A DNA stretch of 35,657 nucleotides from Betaproteobacteria bacterium TMED156 (GTDB taxonomy: Bacteria; Pseudomonadota; Gammaproteobacteria; Burkholderiales; Burkholderiaceae_A): contig NHHF01000084.1 of assembly GCA_002171155.1 (NCBI GenBank), forward strand, positions 3,089-38,745, given 5' to 3'. A program made the position numbers and the translations under genes. Position 1 is the first letter of the stretch. Each line of letters opens with the position of its first letter. The notes below the pieces were generated by a model. It was not told where the DNA came from and did not search any database. It saw nothing but the letters and a program-made list of their open reading frames with translations. Below, piece after piece: positions 17,901 to 24,771 of this stretch.

Positions 17901-20554
17901 CTGGTCTTTCCATTGTCACTGGTGTACAAGGTGATCTTAGTGCAAATGCAATTGTCTCAGATTCCAGCATGGTCATTGATGCCTCAAAAGCTGCAACTGC
18001 ATCCATAAATTTGAGTAATTCTAGTGTTTCTGGATCTATTACCATATCCCTCGGTTCAGGTGCTGGATCTCTTAATACATCAGGTCTGCATTCCCATAAG
18101 GGCATAACTGTTGATGTATCGAAATTTAGTGGCTCAACGGTTGATCTGGGTGGTGTTTCCGGTTCCGGTGTAACCATTTCTTTGGGTACTGTAGGTGCTT
18201 TGAGTGCGAGCTCAATAGCATCTGACAGCACCTTCACATTGGACGGTGCTGCAGCAGCTTCATCAAATGTCACAATAACTAACCTTGATGTTAGTAGTAA
18301 TGCCGCACTAACAATAGGCTCTGGTGCAGGATCTTTCACAATTGGATCCGCATCAGCTAATTTGCTTACAATCGATGGCTCCAAAACAAATGCTTCAATT
18401 TCTATAGGTAGAATTTCTGCATCTGGCACGGTCAGTTTACTTACTGGTGTAAGTGGTCTTTTATCAGCTGGTGAGACTGTTACTACTGGTGATGGTGGTT
18501 TCTCCTTAGATGCAACTAATGCAACTTCGATAACCATTGCCCTAGGAGCTGCTGTTAGTGTTGGAAATGTAGATTCTACTATCAGTATTGGTTCAGGTAC
18601 TGGAACGTTCTCTGCCGGAGTTCTAGCTGGTGATGGTGAGTTTACTATTGATGCAAGCAAGTCAAATGCAGCATTCGATATAGCCGGTATATCTGCATCT
18701 GGTATAACCATATCAGTTGGACCAGCTGGAGATCTTAGTGCAGCTGTAATTTCATCAGGAAAAGGCTTCACTTTAGATGGTAGTACAATGTCTTCAGCAG
18801 ATCTTGATCTTAGAGGAATTTCGGCATCAAGTGGCATGACACTAACACTTGCTGGAAGTGCAAATATTTCAGTACAAGCTGCTAATTCATTAGGTGACTT
18901 TACACTGACAGCCTATGGTGCTGCTGAATCTATTGATATAGCAAATATTTCAGCATCTGGAGTTGCAATTACAACTGGTTTACAAGGAGACTTTAGTGCT
19001 GCTTCGCTTTACGCTGCAGATAACGTCACGATTGACGCATCTGGAGCAACGACTGCGCAAGGTGTTACAATTACAGGGTTGTCTGCATCTGGAACAGTTG
19101 CAATTACGATGGGTGCTGGTTCTGGTACAGTTTCAATGCTTACAGCCAGATCGCTTGAGAGTTCATTTACGTTAGATGCATCCAGGTTTGACGGCGAGAT
19201 TGACCTTCAAAATTTACTTGCTTCTGGCGCGAATATATCTCTTGGTACTGGTGGTGACTTTAGTGCTTCGGTTATTTCCATGCAAGTAGGTACGTTTACC
19301 CTAAATGCAACAAGTTCTGATGCCTCTGGCGAGACAATTAGCATTACAACTGTTTCAGCTAGCGGTGTAGCTATGAATATGAATTCTAAAGCAGCTGCTT
19401 CTGCATTTATTGCATCGGCTCATGTTGCTAGTGATTTTGTATGGAGTGGATCAAACTATAATGGTGGCCTTGATATAACTGAGATAAGTGCCTCTAGCAT
19501 ATCAATAACTACAGGTTCGGTATTCAACTTCAGTGCTCAGTCTGCTCAAGTTCTAGGCAACTTTACATTAAACGGTGCAGCGTTGACCTCTGCAAATCTT
19601 ACATTTAGTACATTCTCTGCCTCTGGTAGTGTAAATATGCAATTTGGAACCATGTCAGGTGATTTGGTTGTAAGTGCCATGCAGGTAGACGGTGGAATGT
19701 ACTGGAGTGCAGAACAAGCTGCGGGTATGGGAGTTAGGATCGGCGACATAAGTGCAACAAGTGCATTCCATGTAACGCTTGGTGAAGTTTCAGATACAAC
19801 TAATAACTTCTCCGCAAGTGCTATTTTTGCCGATTCGTTCACTATGAATGCTGTACTTTACAGAGAATCGATAAATCTTCATGCTGTTAGTGCTTCGTCT
19901 GTTTCCATAACGGTAGGTGATTTAAGTGATGATTTAACTATATCTTCCTTAGCAACTACCAACTTCACTCTTGATGGTGGTGATGGATCAAACTTTAGTG
20001 CAAGTATTACCTCAGCTAACATCAGTGGATCTGCTTGGTCTATAACAATGGGTGAACTAGGTAATGGTCTAGCAATCGGTGATGTAACATTCGCATCTAG
20101 TTGGACAATCGTTGGAACGCAAGGTGTAGAAAGTATAAGTGCATCAGCTACTAATACTGTTGCAACCAATATAAGAAAGATTGATATTGATTTCCGAGAG
20201 GATAGTGTAACTGACAAGGCAGGAATAGCAGGTTCAGCAGGTAAAACTTACGTAATTTTAAGGAACTTTGATGCTGGAGAGGATGATATAGGTCTAGCAG
20301 TATCAGCCGCAACAGCATTAGCAATATCGAAGGATATCGGAGCTACCTTTATTAATGCAGTTTTAGGTACATCTCTAACATCTGCAGACATTGTCTCCGC
20401 TGGAACTGCATTGTTTACTTACAACAGTGATACTTACTTTATTGGAGCAGAGGACACCAGTACATCATTCTCTGCAGGTGACTATGTTGTTAGGTTTGTA
20501 GGCGTAACCGATATTGTTAACAACACAGATATTGATCACATAACTGCCGACTAA
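14903..20554 (+). CDS. Giant repetitive type I-secreted surface protein, S-layer-like, with N-terminal DUF4214
   Basis: An 1883-residue acidic protein with no cysteine and very high Ser, Thr, Ala and Gly content, as in type I secretion substrates and S-layer proteins. Residues 1 to about 130 carry two DUF4214-like units (YIAYYQRPADPAGLAYW and IYLAAFERAAVDSEVSYW). Residues about 150-750 are beta-rich and less regular. About 750-1750 are tandem 42-49-residue modules of the form FTLDGA...ISASGVTISLG...GDFSA. The last roughly 130 residues (NFDAGEDDI, then TYFIGAEDTS and AGDYVVRFVGVTDI) resemble the C-terminal secretion region of such substrates. There is no Sec signal peptide. RTX nonapeptides are absent except one partial GGAGTDTL. 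The gene has its own leader and strong terminator, with the type I exporter downstream and O-antigen genes upstream, as around Caulobacter rsaA. A giant adhesin is the main alternative. Confidence 0.85.
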   Translation: MTATLIHQMYIAYYQRPADPAGLAYWQAQLTANGGGEAGWNAVAAAFANAAESSALYGSQTLEQKISAIYLAAFERAAVDSEVSYWASSGFTEAQIAFAIVNGAQNDDLTTVGTKVTYATNFVAAIDPAGTGVGPFEYEYSDPSIGRTLMGDITKDSDVSTATVNSQVAANVPTLVTVSLTSGADTITPTTNAVESISAAIGGSSPTLGRTDQIDGGSASDIMTITTDGNFLLGFSTGFIKNVETLNLNTTVTSVTTKLINLTGVSGVETFNIGASHANVKMSEVVDVGKTINVSGLASGTFEVGFASNAISASGSAMTLGVSDVGSTGAAVSMITQGVTDLTIVAGGTNNTESFVNLNNTNNTYQTISVIGSSDLYISDVGSAASSLSASSFSGNLDVGIDLDTNEKVGASGEIITGGAGTDTLRIYGSGQIKAGTSSIEELMFDGTQAEATIKATGMAGITTLTFSGQNATNAINISGLDSTARTINSILESTSAVTQSYSAGGDLTVNLNVDPTWVAATTKRDNDFVLSAKNSGSVTLNVGQYVSSAGTHTFANATGLTINVDTTGHFGGTVRADKAGTISVDGGADIDATVSGLAATTFTFNVGSGTITYGSTAVTTVSLTNSGSVAIAAATRTSSVETITVDTQSLADFELIGTTSLTTLQMSGAGSLAAGKIGNHSGVSNDLTISLTGMDAGFSAKTITKISSDLTIAASNSTGFLDFDAITASGLTVTTGSIQSFRASALNVEKFTFDGAAATSTSNSANVGLGFVTASSTITISLGAGTGIISAAGLHTLGAVTLDGSNYDGTVNIPNISGSGVTISLGTSGFFSASVIQSNKALTIDGSDSASSGVSLGMVEASTDLTISLGSGSGALTIGGKAPGLSAGGALVIDASKGAAEIHTFTITASGATVSLGSDGYFSALDVMAGEGGFTMDGAAATSATITAQSISSSAALTISLGTAGSGAVQITAVDTQGAFTLDGSNSMATLDLQSISASGLSIVTGVQGDLSANAIVSDSSMVIDASKAATASINLSNSSVSGSITISLGSGAGSLNTSGLHSHKGITVDVSKFSGSTVDLGGVSGSGVTISLGTVGALSASSIASDSTFTLDGAAAASSNVTITNLDVSSNAALTIGSGAGSFTIGSASANLLTIDGSKTNASISIGRISASGTVSLLTGVSGLLSAGETVTTGDGGFSLDATNATSITIALGAAVSVGNVDSTISIGSGTGTFSAGVLAGDGEFTIDASKSNAAFDIAGISASGITISVGPAGDLSAAVISSGKGFTLDGSTMSSADLDLRGISASSGMTLTLAGSANISVQAANSLGDFTLTAYGAAESIDIANISASGVAITTGLQGDFSAASLYAADNVTIDASGATTAQGVTITGLSASGTVAITMGAGSGTVSMLTARSLESSFTLDASRFDGEIDLQNLLASGANISLGTGGDFSASVISMQVGTFTLNATSSDASGETISITTVSASGVAMNMNSKAAASAFIASAHVASDFVWSGSNYNGGLDITEISASSISITTGSVFNFSAQSAQVLGNFTLNGAALTSANLTFSTFSASGSVNMQFGTMSGDLVVSAMQVDGGMYWSAEQAAGMGVRIGDISATSAFHVTLGEVSDTTNNFSASAIFADSFTMNAVLYRESINLHAVSASSVSITVGDLSDDLTISSLATTNFTLDGGDGSNFSASITSANISGSAWSITMGELGNGLAIGDVTFASSWTIVGTQGVESISASATNTVATNIRKIDIDFREDSVTDKAGIAGSAGKTYVILRNFDAGEDDIGLAVSAATALAISKDIGATFINAVLGTSLTSADIVSAGTALFTYNSDTYFIGAEDTSTSFSAGDYVVRFVGVTDIVNNTDIDHITAD
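17156..20160 (+). repeat. About 22 tandem ~45-residue beta modules inside the giant surface-protein gene
   Basis: The coding sequence from about residue 752 to 1750 is an array of diverged modules. Each starts with a strand such as FTLDGA or LTIDGS and ends near SLG or TG followed by FSA or ALTI. Two flavours tend to alternate: shorter ones (about 42 residues) with ISASGVTISLGTxGDFSA, and longer ones (about 46-49) with SSAALTISLGxGSGALTI. The super-period is therefore about 90 residues (270 bases). DNA copies are diverged and only short stretches are identical, so this is an old protein repeat, not a recent expansion. The pattern fits a beta-helix or beta-roll stalk. Confidence 0.8.
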
Positions 20555-20596
20555 GTACTAATAGTTGTTGGTACGCTGATAGAAATATCACATTAC

Positions 20597-20624
20597 AAAG
20601 AAGGGGGATTCATCCCCCTTCTTT
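20597..20624 (+). terminator. Strong intrinsic terminator after the giant surface-protein gene
   Basis: A perfect 12-base-pair stem, AAAGAAGGGGGA (20597-20608) and TCCCCCTTCTTT (20613-20624), closes a TTCA loop, starting 42 bases after the stop codon. Several T residues follow, though not in an unbroken run. It should stop most transcription before the secretion operon, allowing the substrate to be made in large excess over its exporter. Partial read-through could still feed the downstream genes. Confidence 0.87.
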
Positions 20625-20680
20625 GCTTCTATTCTAAAAAATATAAAAATTAATAACTCAATTTTATAAAGACTTATTTG

Positions 20681-22402
20681 ATGGTGAGTAAAAAAAAGTC
20701 AAGTTCCACAAATAGAAGTCCAGTAAATAAAAAAACCTCGTCTTCTACAAAAAGACCAATAAAATCAAGAACTCAGGTGGGACCAAAGGCAGAAAGGGTT
20801 TCAGTTGACGATTGGCTGAAAGAATTCAATAAAAGAATTAAAGAAGAAGAATACGATGTAGCAAGGAAGATGGTTCAAGATGTGAGAGGTGTAAGTAGGT
20901 GGCAAAAGCTGAATCTATTATCCAGTGTGGCCGCAAACGAAAAGGATCTAAAACTTTGCGAAGATCTTATGAGGCAGGCTATAAGAGAAAAGGATTGCAA
21001 ACCATTAGTAAAAAGAAATTTAGCAGGACTTTTAGTATCACTGGGAAGGATGAATGAAGCTCTTCCATTTTGTCAGGCTGCATCAAAAGAGGATGAAGAT
21101 GATCTAAAGGCACTCCAGTTGTATTTAAATTGCCTGCTTGACATGGGTCAAGGCGAACAAGTTTTAAAAGTAACAGAGAAAGCATTAAAAAAGTATCCTG
21201 ATGATAAAGCTGTACTAATTGCAAGAGCATCAGCATTAAGAAGTACATCACAGGAGGAGAAGGCAGAAATAGAAATAGATGCACTAATAGAAAAATTTCC
21301 AGATGAACCAGTAGTACATAGATTAAAGGCAGATCTATGGGGGGATAGAGATTCGACTATAGCAATAAAGTATTACGATAGAGCACTTGAGGCCTCACAA
21401 AAAAATGCAGGGATGAATGACCCAGCAATAGAGTGGAATATGAGCCTTCATTTATTGAGAACAAGAGATTTAAAAAGAGGTTGGCCAGCCTGGGAACAAG
21501 GATTTCATAAAGTAGTAGGAACAATGGGACGTAACCTACCTCCAAGAGTCAGAAACCTTCCTCGAGCAGATGAAATAGAAAAAATTGATAAAAATAAATG
21601 GACAGTTGTAGTAGCAGAACAGGGAATAGGTGATCAAGTCTTATTTATGTCTGTTTTGCAAGATTTTATAAATGACTACGGAAAAGTTATACTCGTTTGC
21701 GAAGAAAGAATACATCCAATTCTAGAAAGAAGTTTTAAAGGGTTAGAAATTGCTGCGCCTGGAATAACTTTTGATTGGGAAGAATCAGAAATACAAAAAA
21801 ATGGTTACTTACCACTAGGAAGTCTTCCAGGTAAATATGTAAAAAAAATAGAAGATTTTGCTAAATATAGAAAAACATTTTTTAAAGCAAATGGCACTAA
21901 ATACAAAAGATATAGAGCCCATCTACAAAAATTGGCAAAAGGTAGACCTATCATTGGAATATCCTGGAAAGGAGGGTATTGGGCAATACAAAGAAAAACT
22001 AAAGCATTACAATTAGAAAATTGGAAGGCAATATTCAATAAAAATGCACTATTTGTTAATCTTCAATACGGACTTATAAGTGAAGATTTAGATTATTTGA
22101 AGGATAATGATTTAAATATTATTTGCTTCCCTAAAGTTAATTATAGAACTGATTTAGATGATTGGCTTGCAATAGCTGCCGCTTGCGACGGAATAATTTC
22201 AATATCAACTGCTTTGGTACATTTTGCAGGAGCAATAGGTCAAAAAGTTGCATTAATCATGCCTGAGAAACAAGGACCGTGGATACTTGGTCTGGAAGAT
22301 AAACAATCAGTTGTATACCCAAATGTTCGAATCTATAGACGGGAAAAAGGTGAAGAAATGTCAAATTTAATAGAAAAAGTAGCAAGTATTATTATCGAAT
22401 GA
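20681..22402 (+). CDS. TPR protein with C-terminal GT9/heptosyltransferase-like domain
   Basis: A 573-residue cytoplasmic protein. The first 45 residues are a Lys/Ser/Thr-rich tail. Residues about 60-270 are helical repeats of TPR type (for example NLAGLLVSLGRMNEALPFCQ). Residues about 300-573 look like a GT-B fold related to family 9: AEQGIGDQVLFMSVLQDF, RPIIGISWKGGYW, NLQYG, a DGIISISTALVHFAGAIGQKVALIMP block and PWILGL. ATG 20681 is chosen over a TTG three bases earlier. The next gene overlaps by ATGA, and the type I secretion genes follow, so it is likely co-transcribed with the exporter. It might glycosylate the secreted protein or act in polysaccharide synthesis. Both are inference, and the catalytic state of the GT domain is unproven. 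Confidence 0.75.
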   Translation: MVSKKKSSSTNRSPVNKKTSSSTKRPIKSRTQVGPKAERVSVDDWLKEFNKRIKEEEYDVARKMVQDVRGVSRWQKLNLLSSVAANEKDLKLCEDLMRQAIREKDCKPLVKRNLAGLLVSLGRMNEALPFCQAASKEDEDDLKALQLYLNCLLDMGQGEQVLKVTEKALKKYPDDKAVLIARASALRSTSQEEKAEIEIDALIEKFPDEPVVHRLKADLWGDRDSTIAIKYYDRALEASQKNAGMNDPAIEWNMSLHLLRTRDLKRGWPAWEQGFHKVVGTMGRNLPPRVRNLPRADEIEKIDKNKWTVVVAEQGIGDQVLFMSVLQDFINDYGKVILVCEERIHPILERSFKGLEIAAPGITFDWEESEIQKNGYLPLGSLPGKYVKKIEDFAKYRKTFFKANGTKYKRYRAHLQKLAKGRPIIGISWKGGYWAIQRKTKALQLENWKAIFNKNALFVNLQYGLISEDLDYLKDNDLNIICFPKVNYRTDLDDWLAIAAACDGIISISTALVHFAGAIGQKVALIMPEKQGPWILGLEDKQSVVYPNVRIYRREKGEEMSNLIEKVASIIIE

Positions 22403-22986
22403 AATATAAAGACAAGAATTTATCAATAGAAGCTCAACGTATTAGTTTCTTTGACACTGACAGACCAGTTCCTGCTTTAACAATGCTATTTAATCCAACT
22501 ACAAATCAATTAAGAGCTCAGTCTGCTTCCTTAATAAATAGAGTGGCAGGAATTTCACACGAGATTGAAGAAAAAATAAACTTAGGAATTCTTGATGAAA
22601 CATTGCACTGCATTTTACCAATTCTTGCATATTTTAGAAAAAAGAAATATCAAGATACTAATCACATTTTATTCAACAAATTAGTAATTAAAGAGACAGA
22701 ATTTGCAAGAGATTTAATTATGGATTCAACTCCTAACTTTTATAAAACTCAAGTTGATATTTTAGATTCTATTTTCTCTGAGGAAGGATTTATATTGCTT
22801 GTGATAAATATCAAAGATGAGGAGCCGCTAATGACGGCAATTGATAGAATGAAACACAGAAGAGGTATGATAAGTATTCATAATCCAGAATTTAAAGATA
22901 ACGTGAAAATTTTGAAATACTGCTTAGACAGAAAGCTATATTTAATAGAGCATACTGACAATTCTGCAGATTTACTCAGGATTTAA
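22399..22986 (+). CDS. Unrecognised 195-residue protein in the type I secretion operon
   Basis: I do not recognise this family. The protein is predicted cytoplasmic, with no signal peptide or membrane segment. It has mixed charged and hydrophobic residues, a helical middle (about 50-110) and a possible alpha/beta C-terminal half (FILLVINIKDEEPLMTAIDRM near 133-153). Its ATG overlaps the stop of the TPR/GT9-like gene (ATGA), and the first ABC gene starts 21 bases after its end. It is therefore placed to work with one or both neighbours, perhaps as an export chaperone or a modification partner. That role comes from context only. Confidence 0.7.
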   Translation: MKYKDKNLSIEAQRISFFDTDRPVPALTMLFNPTTNQLRAQSASLINRVAGISHEIEEKINLGILDETLHCILPILAYFRKKKYQDTNHILFNKLVIKETEFARDLIMDSTPNFYKTQVDILDSIFSEEGFILLVINIKDEEPLMTAIDRMKHRRGMISIHNPEFKDNVKILKYCLDRKLYLIEHTDNSADLLRI

Positions 22987-23007
22987 CGTTTTTATCATCG
23001 AACTAAG

Positions 23008-24771
23008 ATGGCAAAAGAAAAAGAAAAGATAACTGAGTTATCTAAAATAATAAAAGAACATTCGAGCTATTTGTACGCTGCTTTCGCAATTTCAATATTC
23101 TCAGCAGCGCTTCCACTTGCTCCAATAGCCTACATGCGTGTTTTGTTTGGTCCAGTTCTATTTAGTGATAGTGTCTTAAACCTTGCTTGGGTAACCTTGG
23201 TCTTAGTTGGGGCACTAATATTAGGTGGATTATTAGAGTGGGTAAGACAACAAATATTCTTTTCTTGTAGTGTTTCAATTTCTAATAAATTAGATAAAAG
23301 AGTTTTTAATTCAGTTTTCAAAGAAACTTCTGATAATTGGATTGAGGGTTCTAAAGTATTGTCTGATCTAAGAACACTGAGATTATTTTTTACTTCACCT
23401 CCAATGGGAGCACTCTTTGATGTTCCACTCTGCTTTGTGTTTCTAATTTTAATATTTGTAATTCATCCATATATGGGTCTTATGTCCCTTCTAGGGGCAG
23501 TTCTAGCTCTAATTTTTGGATTGATGACAGAGAAAAAAGTAACTCCACATATTGAAGATATGCAAAGCAATATGAATGCTTCAAGATATGAATTAAATTC
23601 GAGTTTTAAAAACTCACAAACTGCAGTTTCCATGGGGATTATCCCAAATATATTCAGAAGGTGGGAATTGAAAAACAACAAATATCTGATTTCTCAGGCT
23701 AATGCCTCAGGAGTACAGGCATTGGGTGCCAGTGGAATGAAATTTGCGCTTTCACTTCAGGGATCTATGATTCTAGGTGTCGGTGCTACATTGATGATAC
23801 TAGATATAATAAATTTAAGGGATGCTGGAAACATAATAATTGCTAAATTTATTGGAGCATTAGCCGTAAGACCATTGATGATGATCGTTATGCAATGGCA
23901 ATTTGTTGTTAGCGCCAGAGAAGCTTATAGGAATATAGAAAAATTCTTAGAAAAGCATCCAGAAAAAAAAGAGTCAATGTCAATGCCTGAGCCAGTTGGG
24001 AAAATAACTGTAGATAAATTTGAGTTTAAGCCCAAACCTGATATGCCTAATATATTAGAAAATATAAACTTTCAGGTAAATCCAGGTCAATTACTTACTG
24101 TTTTGGGCCATTCAGGTGCTGGTAAAACTACGTTAGCTAAAGCATTAGTTGGTTTCATTGAACCTTCAAAAGGTGCTATAAGACTAGATGGAGTCTCAGT
24201 GTTTGGATGGAAAAAAAGTGAGTTAGGAAAGCATCTAGGTTATTTACCACAGGACATCGAATTATTTGATGGTACGTTCTCGGAAAATATCACCCGTTTT
24301 GATAAAGTAAATCAAGAATATTTAGATCGAGCTATAAAATTAGCCAATTTGAATCAATTTGTAGAGTCTTTACCGGAAGGAGTAAATACAAATTTAAATC
24401 CTGATATCTTAAGAATACCAGGAGGAATAAAACAAAAAATAGGAATAGCCAGAGCAATTTATGGTGATCCAAAACTAATAGTTTTAGATGAACCAACTAG
24501 TAATATGGATCAAGAATCAGAAAAACAGTTTATAGAATCAATCAAGGAAATTAAAGAAAATTCGACATTAATAATAATTACACATAATAGAGAAATATTG
24601 CTAGTTAGTGATCTTGTCCTGACAATAGAAAACGGCACACAAAAAATATTTAATACAATTAAAGAAATTGTTACTGAAATGCGAGCAAAAAAAAATGCAG
24701 CTCTTCAGAAAAAAACTCTAGATCTTCAGAAGCAAACATTTTTGAAATCGAAAAAAGAAAATGAATCTTAA
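23008..24771 (+). CDS. Type I secretion ABC transporter, PrtD-like, with degenerate signature motif
   Basis: A 587-residue inner-membrane exporter subunit. About six membrane helices lie in residues 15-310. The ATPase domain has intact Walker A GHSGAGKTT (367-375), Q-loop GYLPQD, Walker B VLDEPT (D494, E495) and switch H526. The ABC signature reads IPGGIKQ (470-476) in place of LSGGQ, which replaces the key serine with proline. The last 30 or so residues are a Lys/Gln-rich tail. The gene overlaps the next ABC gene by 11 bases. That second ABC protein has a perfect signature, so the pair probably forms a heterodimer with one weak ATP site. It lacks an obvious N-terminal C39-like peptidase domain, in line with PrtD/RsaD-type exporters of proteins with C-terminal signals. 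Confidence 0.88.
   Translation: MAKEKEKITELSKIIKEHSSYLYAAFAISIFSAALPLAPIAYMRVLFGPVLFSDSVLNLAWVTLVLVGALILGGLLEWVRQQIFFSCSVSISNKLDKRVFNSVFKETSDNWIEGSKVLSDLRTLRLFFTSPPMGALFDVPLCFVFLILIFVIHPYMGLMSLLGAVLALIFGLMTEKKVTPHIEDMQSNMNASRYELNSSFKNSQTAVSMGIIPNIFRRWELKNNKYLISQANASGVQALGASGMKFALSLQGSMILGVGATLMILDIINLRDAGNIIIAKFIGALAVRPLMMIVMQWQFVVSAREAYRNIEKFLEKHPEKKESMSMPEPVGKITVDKFEFKPKPDMPNILENINFQVNPGQLLTVLGHSGAGKTTLAKALVGFIEPSKGAIRLDGVSVFGWKKSELGKHLGYLPQDIELFDGTFSENITRFDKVNQEYLDRAIKLANLNQFVESLPEGVNTNLNPDILRIPGGIKQKIGIARAIYGDPKLIVLDEPTSNMDQESEKQFIESIKEIKENSTLIIITHNREILLVSDLVLTIENGTQKIFNTIKEIVTEMRAKKNAALQKKTLDLQKQTFLKSKKENES

Noticed and set aside
17884..18837. A 317-codon open frame on the minus strand within the giant surface-protein gene
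   Set aside because: It arises from the biased Ser/Ala/Gly codon use of the repeats. The predicted product is Pro/Glu/Ala/Val low-complexity, has no start signal and no recognisable domain. Similar frames occur at 15538-15987 and 16741-17082.
17156..20160. CRISPR-like periodic repeats
   Set aside because: The repeats are diverged, lie in one continuous reading frame, vary in length and have no unique spacers or cas genes nearby.
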